The notes under the pieces were generated by a model. The model had not been told where the DNA came from. It ran no database searches and saw only the letters and a program-made list of their open reading frames with translations. From assembly GCA_027002375.1 (NCBI GenBank), contig JALWZX010000026.1, positions 1 to 20,884 of the forward strand: a DNA stretch of 20,884 bases, given 5' to 3'. Numbering within the stretch: the first letter of the stretch is position 1; each line of letters begins with the position of its first letter. Shown here one piece after another: positions 8,661-16,740 of the stretch. This stretch comes from a candidate division WWE3 bacterium. Lineage in GTDB: Bacteria; Patescibacteriota; WWE3; 2-01-FULL-39-13. The position numbers were made by a program, and so were the translations under genes.

Positions 8661-10115
8661 TTACTCTTTTTTAACCTCATCAGCCCTACCAATGTACAAA
8701 AATTCTCTTGGTTCAATATCATCGAACTCCCCATTTATAATCTTCTCGACATCTTTCACTACATCGTCTATGTCAATATTAACACCAGGGCGACCAGTTT
8801 GAACCTCCACAACAAAGAAACTTTGTGTCATATAATTTCGTAATATTTTGGTTCGTTTGTATGTAATCTGATCTTCTATTGACAATTCGTGTTCACCGAC
8901 TAAAGATGCAATACGTTCAATTTTTGATGACTTTTCAAGCAATTCTTTGGCTTTTAGATATACCTCATAGTGTTTCTGTCCCACAACGTCTGGGTTTAAC
9001 GCCGATGATCCCGATTGTAGAAAGTCAATGGCAGGAAAACGTCCTTGTTGATACACCTCTCTTGAAAAAACCACGCTTGTACTCAAAAACGGAAAAATAG
9101 ATCTAACACCATAATCGGTAAGGTCATCTGACGGAACAAATATTGCTTCAATAACTGTAACACCAGCCTCTTTGGTTGATATTAATCTTTCATGAAATTC
9201 CCCTAATTCTGAATTTAGGGTCGACTGATAGCCATCTTCTGATGGCAACAAATTCATTAGCGTAGCAAGCTCATACCCTGCCTGCGCGAACCTGTATGCA
9301 TTATCCATGAAAAATAGCACATTCTTATTTAACGCGTCTCTAAAATATTCCGCCAAGGTTGCAGCCGCGTATGCAGTTCTAAATCTAACAGCAGGATTCT
9401 CACCCATTTGTCCTAATAAAAGACTAACGAATGGTAAAACACCAGTCTCATCAAGTGTTTCTAATAGTTCCTGAGCTTCTCTTGAACGTTCACCAACAGC
9501 AGCAAACACGGACACGGTGCTTATTTTGTCCAAATCAACTTTACCATCTGGCCCGAGTTTATCACTTGTTTTTTCAGTTTCGCTACTTTTTGAACCTGCT
9601 ATAACAATATTATTAATTAGTTCTGTTAACAAAACAGTTTTGCCAACACCTGCACCACCGAACAACCCAGCCCTACCACCGCGCATAATAGGACAAAAGA
9701 AGTCAATCGGCTTTATGCCTGTTTTCAGAATTTCATTGTGTACATAAACCTTATCTGGTGTAATAGAATCTTTTCTTCCAAACACCTCCATATAATTTTC
9801 AGATTCGATCCTATCATGGCCATCATGAACGTTACCAAACACATCAAAAACTCTACCAAGAACATTAGGCGATGCTGGCACTGTTAACGATTTTCCAGTA
9901 TTTATCACAAATTCGCCACGACGCAAATTGTCACTTTCTGTCATGGCTAAACAGTAAAACCGATTTCCTGCCGAAGACGCAAAAACTTCCAAAACCATAT
10001 TTTCATCAGCTTCTAGTTTCAAAATGTCGTGTATTGCGGGTTTATCACCATTAAATTCAACTTCAATTATTTGTCCTTTTATTTGTTTTATAATACCTTT
10101 GTTTTCATTAGTCAT
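8661..10115 (-). CDS. atpD: F-type ATPase catalytic beta subunit
   Basis: This 484-residue protein is the catalytic subunit of the F1 head. Visible motifs are Walker A GGAGVGKT (153-160), the catalytic glutamate in GERSRE (E209), the Walker B aspartate in FFMDNAYRFAQAG (D271), and HELSIED in the C-terminal DELSEED position. All key catalytic residues are present. An insertion of about 24 polar, charged residues (about 174-198) separates the Walker A helix from the GER strand, where typical beta subunits have a short turn. I chose the ATG at 10115, 16 nt after the gamma stop; an upstream TTG in frame at 10148 would overlap gamma and add residues unlike the family. It is the last gene of the b-delta-alpha-gamma-beta run; the usual downstream atpC is missing here and lies on the other strand. 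Confidence 0.95.
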   Translation of the reverse strand: MTNENKGIIKQIKGQIIEVEFNGDKPAIHDILKLEADENMVLEVFASSAGNRFYCLAMTESDNLRRGEFVINTGKSLTVPASPNVLGRVFDVFGNVHDGHDRIESENYMEVFGRKDSITPDKVYVHNEILKTGIKPIDFFCPIMRGGRAGLFGGAGVGKTVLLTELINNIVIAGSKSSETEKTSDKLGPDGKVDLDKISTVSVFAAVGERSREAQELLETLDETGVLPFVSLLLGQMGENPAVRFRTAYAAATLAEYFRDALNKNVLFFMDNAYRFAQAGYELATLMNLLPSEDGYQSTLNSELGEFHERLISTKEAGVTVIEAIFVPSDDLTDYGVRSIFPFLSTSVVFSREVYQQGRFPAIDFLQSGSSALNPDVVGQKHYEVYLKAKELLEKSSKIERIASLVGEHELSIEDQITYKRTKILRNYMTQSFFVVEVQTGRPGVNIDIDDVVKDVEKIINGEFDDIEPREFLYIGRADEVKKE

Positions 10116-10131
10116 ATTTATTTCTTTGTAT

Positions 10132-11013
10132 CTATATCCATAAAGCAATTCCAGCTATTCTTTGTAATTGCTTTTTGTTAGATATACTTCTTTGTATTAC
10201 TCTTTTTTGCAAAATCAATTCATTTTTTAATTTCTCTGCATTTTTAGTTGACACTTCCATAGCATTAATTCTTGATCCTAGTTTTGCTAATTCTGATTCA
10301 GAAAAAGCCTGCAATAATAAATAAACAAATATCTGCAATTCAAAAAAATTCAATATAACGTCTAAAGACGGTTCAAATAAATAATGATGTGTCTCTATCT
10401 CTTTCTCGTTATACTTTATTTCACCTGTTATATTAGTTTTAGTTGCTTCTTGTCTAATCAAATTTATAAATTTCCCATGAAACACATTAACATGCTCATA
10501 CTTAATTATGTAGTCAACAACAGGTTGTAAATCTTCTACCTTCACCTTTTTGGGCATCGCGAAATATGTATACTCAAGTTTATTTTTGGAATTCGCCATG
10601 TTATACGCCTCTAAAGCTGATTTACCGGTTATTCCAACCACAACTATCTTTGCCTCTGGGCTACTTTTTATGTAGCTAATAAATTGAGCAAAAACCACGT
10701 TTGCAATATTCCCAATCATTCTTTCATTAGGCATAATTAAAATCACGACTTCTTTACCATTTTTTTCTAAAGTTGAGAATGACAGAACTGCTTGCTTAGC
10801 AATTTTTCTCGTTTTCTTTGTAATTTCTTGCATATATGAAACTTTTACTTCAAAATATACTTTCGCAATTTCTTTAAAGAAATCCCTAGAAGACAAAACC
10901 GAATCACGAACAGTTTGCATTTGCATAACAGCGACTTCTTCATAAGCCTGTGCTAAAGACCTAACCATATCGGTGATTTGTATTTGTTCTTCTACTAACT
11001 TTGTTGTTGCCAT
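10132..11013 (-). CDS. atpG: F-type ATPase gamma subunit
   Basis: This 293-residue protein, of usual family length, is the central rotor stalk inside the alpha/beta ring. The C-terminal helix is recognisable (ESELAKLGSRINAMEVSTKN at about residues 239-258, ending QLQRIAGIALWI). The middle has the Rossmann-like beta-alpha pattern (VVILIMPNERMIGNIANVVF, then AKIVVVGITGKSALE). The N-terminal helix (ITDMVRSLAQAYEEVAVMQM) fits the coiled-coil position but lacks the common KITKAMxMVAA signature, so this is a divergent gamma. The start overlaps the end of alpha by 19 nt, indicating translational coupling in one operon. Confidence 0.92.
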   Translation of the reverse strand: MATTKLVEEQIQITDMVRSLAQAYEEVAVMQMQTVRDSVLSSRDFFKEIAKVYFEVKVSYMQEITKKTRKIAKQAVLSFSTLEKNGKEVVILIMPNERMIGNIANVVFAQFISYIKSSPEAKIVVVGITGKSALEAYNMANSKNKLEYTYFAMPKKVKVEDLQPVVDYIIKYEHVNVFHGKFINLIRQEATKTNITGEIKYNEKEIETHHYLFEPSLDVILNFFELQIFVYLLLQAFSESELAKLGSRINAMEVSTKNAEKLKNELILQKRVIQRSISNKKQLQRIAGIALWI

Positions 11014-12476
11014 AATTGATTCAAATATGTTTGAAACGTTTTAACTTTACTTCTATATTCATCAAAATCTTTAGCATTATTCATTAAATCATTAATTTCT
11101 TTTCTTATGGAATCATCGCTACTATATTTTTCTATCAATACATCCCTTCTTCGTATGATTTCAGCTGATTCCACATCATCGAAATGCTCGTCATAAATCA
11201 TAGTTAGCAACAGCACCTGTACACTATGTGGAACTATTAGCGTGTGCTTTTGTTGAAAAAAATGCAAAACCTTTTCGCCACGGGCTAAAAGTGTCTTTTT
11301 CTCGTCACTTAATTCCGCTCCAAAGTGCGAAAAATCCAAAGCCTCTTCATACCTTGACATCATCATCATCATATCTCTATTAAGACCCCTGGCTACCTTA
11401 TTCTGGGTCTGCTTACCAACACGAGTAACTGATAAAAATAAATCTATTGCTGGTCTCTGCCCCCTATTAAAAAGCTCGGTGTCAAATAACAAGTGCCCAT
11501 CAGTTATACCGATTAAATTAGAAACAATATAACCAGTTAATCTGTTATTAATCGTACCAGCAACACTCAAGCAGGTGATTGCAGCCTCTTTACCTTGTAC
11601 ATCATAATTTCCTGCTCTTTCTAGTAATCTAGCGTGCTTAAAGAATACATCACCAGGATACGAGTCTCTACCAGGAAATCTCATTGCTAACAGTGATATT
11701 TCCCTGTGATACATAGCATGCGTTGTTAAATCATCCAAAATGACTAACACATCTTTTTGCTTGTCTCTAAAGTATTCAGCCATCGTCATTGCAGAATAAG
11801 GCGTTAATGTTATCAAACTTGGTGAATCATCAGCACTTGTTGCGAGTATAATTACGTTTTGCATCATACCAGATTTAGTTAAAAAATCTCTCATTCTAGC
11901 AATTTCAGTCTTTTCTTTTCCTATTAATGCATATACAACTATAGAGCCAAGTTCCACTTGAGTTTTCATAAAATTCAAAAGTGCCCATGTCTTACCTGTT
12001 TGTCTATCACCAACAACAAGCTCTCTCTGCCCCTTACCCAACGGAAGCATGACATCAACCAATGAAACACCAGTAAACATTTGTCTTGTAATTCTTACTC
12101 TTCTATCAATTTTGATTGGTTCTATATCTACCGGTCTTCTTTCTACATCATCTGTGATTTCCAAATCATCATCAAATATTGGCTCAATTAATGGTGTAAC
12201 TACTTTACCCAAGAACTTCTCGTTAACAGGTATAGATAATCTTTCACCAGTTCTAACAACTCTCACACCCGGTTTTACAATCTCTCTAGAGAACGTGACA
12301 ATCTCAACATTCTCTTGCGTTAAAGATGTAACATAACCGTGTTGCCCAGTTTCAAAAATAACCAAGTCATCTGGGCGAACACTTGGCAAGCCAACACATT
12401 TTATAATTGGGAACTTAACCTCACTTACCACTCCATATTCTTTTGTCTCTTGTAACAAATCATCAAAATTTTTCAT
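10995..12476 (-). CDS. atpA: F-type ATPase alpha subunit
   Basis: The 493-residue product is the non-catalytic nucleotide-binding subunit of the F1 hexamer. It carries GQRELVVGDRQTGKT (Walker A at 156-163), VLVILDDLTTHAMYHREISL (Walker B, D248-D249), PGRDSYPGDVFFKHARLLERAG, and the arginine finger in SVTRVG (R352). The N-terminus is about 14 residues shorter than in E. coli before the first beta-barrel strand (GVVSEVKFPIIKCVGL); in E. coli that N-terminal segment binds delta. A run of five methionines (369-373, five ATG codons at about 11358-11372) lies in the C-terminal helical domain. The ATG overlaps the delta gene by 14 nt. Confidence 0.95.
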   Translation of the reverse strand: MKNFDDLLQETKEYGVVSEVKFPIIKCVGLPSVRPDDLVIFETGQHGYVTSLTQENVEIVTFSREIVKPGVRVVRTGERLSIPVNEKFLGKVVTPLIEPIFDDDLEITDDVERRPVDIEPIKIDRRVRITRQMFTGVSLVDVMLPLGKGQRELVVGDRQTGKTWALLNFMKTQVELGSIVVYALIGKEKTEIARMRDFLTKSGMMQNVIILATSADDSPSLITLTPYSAMTMAEYFRDKQKDVLVILDDLTTHAMYHREISLLAMRFPGRDSYPGDVFFKHARLLERAGNYDVQGKEAAITCLSVAGTINNRLTGYIVSNLIGITDGHLLFDTELFNRGQRPAIDLFLSVTRVGKQTQNKVARGLNRDMMMMMSRYEEALDFSHFGAELSDEKKTLLARGEKVLHFFQQKHTLIVPHSVQVLLLTMIYDEHFDDVESAEIIRRRDVLIEKYSSDDSIRKEINDLMNNAKDFDEYRSKVKTFQTYLNQLWQQQS

Positions 12477-13119
12477 TATTTTGTTTGACTATATTTACAC
12501 TGTCCCTTTCGCTAAAACCGTCACTCTCTATACCCCCTGTTCTCTCTGAATGTGGTACAACCACGCTTAATTTACTAGACTGTGTTTTCAATGGCATGGT
12601 TGATGACATGTTTTCAACTACGTTCACCACAGCATCTGTACTAGTTGTTGAGTGTTTTTTTAACATACTTTTATTGGTACCCAAAATTTTGTTTACAAGG
12701 TCACGAACTGAATAATCATAACTCTTACCATTAAATTCTATGATTGCCCCAGCTATAATTTCTTCGTCTACTTTTGTGTCTATTACCACTCCATGATCTA
12801 AATACGTGTTAAAACGCTTTACTATATTATTAATTTCTTCGGTTTTGGGCTCATATGCAATACGAATCATCACAACATTCATGTTTCTAAGAGCTTTGTC
12901 ATATTCGTCAACTATAGCTTTCACACTTTCTACATTGTCGAGCTTCAACGACATTTCTTTGGCGAACTCTGTCAGCATTATCTTTTCTTGTTCAGACAAA
13001 AATTTGTTTAATTTTGATTCAACATCACTATCAATAGAGTACAAATCATTAGATAACTGATATAGCGCGTTAAGTAAATCTCCATGTTGTCTTTTGCTCA
13101 TAGATACTTTTATGTCCAT
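12463..13119 (-). CDS. atpH: F-type ATPase delta subunit with an unusual C-terminal tail
   Basis: This 218-residue protein fits delta, the cap of the peripheral stalk linking b to alpha. Support comes from its place between b and alpha and from the C-terminal domain signature at about residues 118-145: VDEEIIAGAIIEFNGKSYDY then SVRDLVNKIL, matching the IGGxxxxIGxxxxDxSVxxxL pattern. The N-terminal two thirds are predicted helical. After about residue 146 there is a further tail of about 70 polar residues rich in Ser, Thr, Asn, Val and Lys that typical 170-180-residue delta proteins lack; it looks disordered. The start lies 1 nt after the b stop (TAATATG), so translation is probably coupled; an alternative ATG lies at 13101. 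It ends with TGA inside the alpha start. Confidence 0.85.
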   Translation of the reverse strand: MDIKVSMSKRQHGDLLNALYQLSNDLYSIDSDVESKLNKFLSEQEKIMLTEFAKEMSLKLDNVESVKAIVDEYDKALRNMNVVMIRIAYEPKTEEINNIVKRFNTYLDHGVVIDTKVDEEIIAGAIIEFNGKSYDYSVRDLVNKILGTNKSMLKKHSTTSTDAVVNVVENMSSTMPLKTQSSKLSVVVPHSERTGGIESDGFSERDSVNIVKQNNEKF

Positions 13120-13120
13120 A

Positions 13121-13771
13121 TTAGCTGAAAACTTTATCGTTATAAGCTCTCTCTAGAGCTTCATTTACTACTTTGTTATGATCATTTATCGTTATATTTT
13201 GTGGAATCAATTCTTTTATGATTTGTGTAAGTTTTTCTTCCATTTCTTGCCTAAATATCTCTTTTTGCTCAGCTTTAAATTTCTCTATGTTATCTAGTGC
13301 TTTTTGATATTCCTCAGCATACTTCTGCTCTATTTTTTTCTCAGCATCTGTAGTATCAGCAACTATCTGCTGTGATATGCTCGATATTTCTTGTTCTGCC
13401 TTCTTTTCAACATCTTTAGTGAATTGCTCTGCCGTGTCATAATAAACTTTTTCTATCTGCTTATATAAATCTTTGCTTTCATCAGTTAACGATTTCAATA
13501 ATACCTCGAAATTGTCATCAATTTCTTTTTTCAAATTTTCACTTAGGTATTTGGAATTTTTGAGTATACTAAGTGCCTTAACGTTAGCCTCTTTAATAAC
13601 ATCGTTAGCTAAATCATTTATGTTATCAAGCTTTTCGTTATATTTTTTCTCAAGAGTATACAAATAAAAACTGTATATTAACACCATTACAGATATAATA
13701 ATGTTAACAACAAACAGTATCGTCAGTGTGTTAAAAGTTCCTTTTAGGCTTGTTAAAAATTCAAAAATCAT
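13121..13771 (-). CDS. atpF: F-type ATPase b subunit (peripheral stalk)
   Basis: The 216-residue product has one membrane helix near its N-terminus (about 17-41, LTILFVVNIIISVMVLIYSF) followed by a long charged coiled coil (about 42-190) and a short amphipathic end (INDHNKVVNEALERAYND). That is the architecture of subunit b, which ties the membrane sector to delta and alpha. At 216 residues it is longer than the 156 residues of E. coli b, with the extra length in the coiled coil. It lies 1 nt upstream of delta and is separated from the c-like gene by 87 AT-rich nt, where TAATAC at 13785-13780 ends 8 nt before the ATG and may be a -10 box. Confidence 0.88.
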   Translation of the reverse strand: MIFEFLTSLKGTFNTLTILFVVNIIISVMVLIYSFYLYTLEKKYNEKLDNINDLANDVIKEANVKALSILKNSKYLSENLKKEIDDNFEVLLKSLTDESKDLYKQIEKVYYDTAEQFTKDVEKKAEQEISSISQQIVADTTDAEKKIEQKYAEEYQKALDNIEKFKAEQKEIFRQEMEEKLTQIIKELIPQNITINDHNKVVNEALERAYNDKVFS

Positions 13772-13858
13772 TGGGCAGAGTATTAGACTAAACTAAAGTT
13801 AACTAAACAATAATTTAAATCATATACTATTTGTTTTTAAATAATCTTTATATCTATT

Positions 13859-14890
13859 CTACAAAACAATTATGAAATATGCCAACGTTAAACCAGCCAA
13901 AACAATTGCAATTGTAATTGCAACGTTTACAACAATACTAAAATTAATAGCTTTGCTTGCGAGTGGATTTCTACCAACAGCCTCTATACCCCTCGAAGCA
14001 ATTCTAGCAAACGTCAAATACCCAAATATAATTGATACGACAACAACAAATCCAGCAAACATATATTTCATGACGGCTGATGGGCTTTGATATTCTAATA
14101 ACTTAGTAATAGCAAAAATATCTGTAAACGTTAATTTATCTGGAAAACCTTTTTCTTGTCCTAAATAGTTGTAATGTAAATTTAACGATACCTTAATTTT
14201 CTTTGTTTGATCACCTAAGTTGGTGACATCTTCATCTGAGACACCGATCGCAAAACCAGGTCTATCTGCTTTCATTGCTACACCTGGTATATCTGAAGTA
14301 GTTAGCACATCTCCTTTTTTTATATCACCATTTTTGGTTGTTACTTTAACAAAAGCAGTACCAGCACTCATCACTGGGTATCTTTTCTCAGTAGCCACAT
14401 ATTCTTGTTCACTTATCTCTATCGCAGGGTTTTCTGTAACAACCCCAATAGCACTTACATCATAAGTCTTTTGGCTTTTTTTATACGCATTATCAACAAT
14501 TGAGATAATATCACCGTCCTCAACGTCTTCTTCAATTGTATAGTATTTAGCTATACCAATAGACATATCGACATCGGACGGCTTATTCTGAACGAATTTA
14601 TCTACTGGTAAATTTACAGAAGGTACAGTATTATCTTCTACGTTTTGGTCATTAACTGTATCAGTATTGTCATTCGCGTTAGGTTCACCTTGGTTATTAT
14701 CTATTAAGCTTGGGGGGGCGGTATTAGTTTGCTGTTGATTTATATCTTGTTCATCATCTGTTGTAGTGGTTTGGTTTTCTTGCGCATAAACTAAATGTGC
14801 GTAATTAAACGCATAAATTCCACAAATAGATAAAAGAATAAGCGCACCTAATATTTTTATAGAACATCTTTTGGGCAGATATTTATACAT
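13859..14890 (-). CDS. ATPase c-like membrane hairpin fused to a secreted domain; ion-binding carboxylate absent
   Basis: This 343-residue protein occupies the c-subunit position just before b. Residues 12-36 form a signal peptide or anchor with a possible VYA|QE cleavage site. Residues 37-100 are an acidic, Asn/Gln/Thr-rich linker. Residues about 108-240 form a compact domain (YPVMSAGTAFVKVTTKNGDI, KKGDVLTTSDIPGVAMKADR, then AIGVSDED) resembling a domain I recognise from phage-tail-like surface proteins. The end is a c-type hairpin: TM1 about 274-297, loop EAVGRNPLAS (304-312), TM2 about 314-343. Canonical c subunits are about 70-90 residues with Asp or Glu 20 residues after the loop Arg; here that position (307+20) is I327, its neighbours are T326 and A328, and neither helix has any acid. 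N322 is the most polar TM2 residue. Extracellular N- and C-termini with a cytoplasmic loop match c topology. Whether it forms a ring or conducts ions is unknown. Confidence 0.8.
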   Translation of the reverse strand: MYKYLPKRCSIKILGALILLSICGIYAFNYAHLVYAQENQTTTTDDEQDINQQQTNTAPPSLIDNNQGEPNANDNTDTVNDQNVEDNTVPSVNLPVDKFVQNKPSDVDMSIGIAKYYTIEEDVEDGDIISIVDNAYKKSQKTYDVSAIGVVTENPAIEISEQEYVATEKRYPVMSAGTAFVKVTTKNGDIKKGDVLTTSDIPGVAMKADRPGFAIGVSDEDVTNLGDQTKKIKVSLNLHYNYLGQEKGFPDKLTFTDIFAITKLLEYQSPSAVMKYMFAGFVVVVSIIFGYLTFARIASRGIEAVGRNPLASKAINFSIVVNVAITIAIVLAGLTLAYFIIVL

Positions 14891-14896
14891 ACTTTA

Positions 14897-14925
14897 AGTA
14901 TAAGGCATAAAAGGTAAATTATTAA
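14897..14925 (-). promoter_or_regulatory. Probable promoter of the c-like gene, leaderless start
   Basis: On the minus strand a -10 TATACT (14902-14897) ends 6 nt before the ATG at 14890, and a weak -35 TTAATA (14925-14920) sits 17 bp upstream. The predicted start of transcription falls on or next to the ATG, and no Shine-Dalgarno is present. It lies in the 38-bp gap after the kinase gene. Confidence 0.45.
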
Positions 14926-14928
14926 GTA

Positions 14929-16731
14929 TTAATCTAGATTCCGCAAAGTTTTTAAAGTATTCACATTTTCAATCGCATTTTCAAAACGTTTACTGGCCCG
15001 TTTTCTTCTATAATTAGGCAAATCTATCGTAGTAACAAAAATATCTCGTTCTTCTTCGATTTTATCTATAACTGCGTCTAACAACTTTTTAAAGTGTCTT
15101 TTTGGTGGAATTCCACCAAAATACCCCTCTATAAAAAATATCATAAAATCAACGTCACTCATTTTCTTTGACCTAATATCTACCAACCACAAAGCTATCG
15201 CCCTAGCTAAATCACTAAATTTGGCGTTTTTAGATTTTGTAAATCTACCCCACTCAAAGTCAATAACACCCGAAACCGTATTTCTTTTATACAAAACGTT
15301 TTCTTTACTATAATCACCATGTATTACATCAAAGTCATGTATTCTTCTTAGCATATGCCCTGCACTTCTAGAAGCTTTTTCATTTGCCCAATATCTACGA
15401 ATTTTACTACCATCAACATATGTTAAAACAGCAACTTTTCTTAGATTTCCATAAAGTGTAATTTTAGAATATAAGTTACCAGACTTGTCTGGCATGACAG
15501 TATATGTTTCGATATCATGCTTTGACAGCCAGTCAAGAATGCTTAATTCGTTTTTTATGAATTTTGTCGATCTGGATTGTGAATAAAATCTAAATATCAA
15601 ATGACGTGGATAATCTTTAGTTTTAACTTTAACAACTGTATTTCCCCTACTAGCATAAAAGATTTGATAGTATTCAACTTGTCCTAAATCGTACAAATTG
15701 GCGACCTTCTGAATGTCGTGTTTTGTAATGTAAAATTTAACGTTACTAGGTTTAACAACAGTACCTTTCAAAGCTTGCTCCAAATCATATAAATAAGAAC
15801 GTTTAGCATGTTCATAATCTACAGATCGCTTATCACCATAAGTTTCCAATTGATACAAAAACCTTATTGCAAGTATTATAAGGGAAAACCTAAATGACCA
15901 AACAAAGTCTCTTCTTGCGTATTTGCCATAACGACTTTCATAGTAATTGTAAAAGTATGTAAAAACTTTTGCTTTCCAAAATTCTTCACGCCAGAATAAC
16001 AAGTATAGAAAAGCAGCGTCATACCCAATTGGCACAACACTAATATATTCCCAATCTAAAAATGTAAAACTTTTTGATTTCTTCTCTTTTATCAGTATAT
16101 TCTCTGGGTATAAATCTCTATGAGAAATACATCTACGTTTAAAAGCGCGGTTTTTGTATTTATCAAAAAACGTTATAACACGATCATAATCTGCCGTCGG
16201 AATTAAACCTTTTACATTTTCAAAATAGTATTGAATTTCTTTCTTAGCTGTTCTTTCACCCCACGACTCTGCAATGTCATTATTTGACAGCATTTTAACA
16301 GGCACTTCATGCATAACCCCAAAAAACTCAATGAACACAGGAAAATTATTATCGTGAAAAATACCCCATTTAATTCCAAAATCTTTTACAAACTGCCCAA
16401 GCTGATCACCTTTTCTGTATCTATAAATAAAGTAAGGGTCTTTATTCTTAACGGAATACCACCTTATTCTAGGTATCCACTTTCTATATTTAAACGGTAA
16501 TTGCTTATTTAATAATTTAATAGCTTTTATTTCGTTTATAAATCTTCTTTTGGCGTCTACATCTTCAGAAGCAAACAACTTTAATACATATTGATTCTCA
16601 TCGGAATCAATAGTTCTGTAAACATACGATCTTATAGACATGCCGTCAGCTTCACGAATTATTTCAGTAATTTTTAGTTTGTGCTTACTTAATATTTTTT
16701 GTGTCAAATTAGTATAATATTCTTTGTTCAT
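14929..16731 (-). CDS. Tandem APH-like kinase, two phosphotransferase domains in one chain
   Basis: This 600-residue cytoplasmic protein contains two aminoglycoside/choline-kinase-type domains. Domain 1 (about 20-330) has the N-lobe lysine in YVLKLF (K51), a partner glutamate (E67), the catalytic loop HRDLYPEN (H204, D206, N211) and the metal-binding DWE (D226, E228). Domain 2 (about 345-600) has FRFY in the lysine position (Arg, as in some family members), E395, catalytic loop HGDYSKEN (H471, D473, N478) and DFE (D491, E493). Both active sites therefore look intact. Family members phosphorylate small molecules or sugars, sometimes proteins; the substrate cannot be told. I chose the ATG at 16731 because AAGGTG lies 9 nt upstream; a TTG at 16749 is an alternative. 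TATAAT at 16770-16765 is a plausible -10. It lies between the glucan genes and the ATPase locus on the same strand. Confidence 0.85.
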   Translation of the reverse strand: MNKEYYTNLTQKILSKHKLKITEIIREADGMSIRSYVYRTIDSDENQYVLKLFASEDVDAKRRFINEIKAIKLLNKQLPFKYRKWIPRIRWYSVKNKDPYFIYRYRKGDQLGQFVKDFGIKWGIFHDNNFPVFIEFFGVMHEVPVKMLSNNDIAESWGERTAKKEIQYYFENVKGLIPTADYDRVITFFDKYKNRAFKRRCISHRDLYPENILIKEKKSKSFTFLDWEYISVVPIGYDAAFLYLLFWREEFWKAKVFTYFYNYYESRYGKYARRDFVWSFRFSLIILAIRFLYQLETYGDKRSVDYEHAKRSYLYDLEQALKGTVVKPSNVKFYITKHDIQKVANLYDLGQVEYYQIFYASRGNTVVKVKTKDYPRHLIFRFYSQSRSTKFIKNELSILDWLSKHDIETYTVMPDKSGNLYSKITLYGNLRKVAVLTYVDGSKIRRYWANEKASRSAGHMLRRIHDFDVIHGDYSKENVLYKRNTVSGVIDFEWGRFTKSKNAKFSDLARAIALWLVDIRSKKMSDVDFMIFFIEGYFGGIPPKRHFKKLLDAVIDKIEEERDIFVTTIDLPNYRRKRASKRFENAIENVNTLKTLRNLD

Positions 16732-16740
16732 AAGTTTTTT

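Noticed and set aside
12463..12465. UGA recoded as glycine (Gracilibacteria/Absconditabacteria code)
   Set aside because: TGA ends delta and epsilon at sensible places, and reading through would run delta into the alpha start region in another frame.
8661..14890. N-ATPase-type (alternate Na+) operon
   Set aside because: That operon begins with beta and epsilon and lacks delta; the order here is the ordinary c-b-delta-alpha-gamma-beta.
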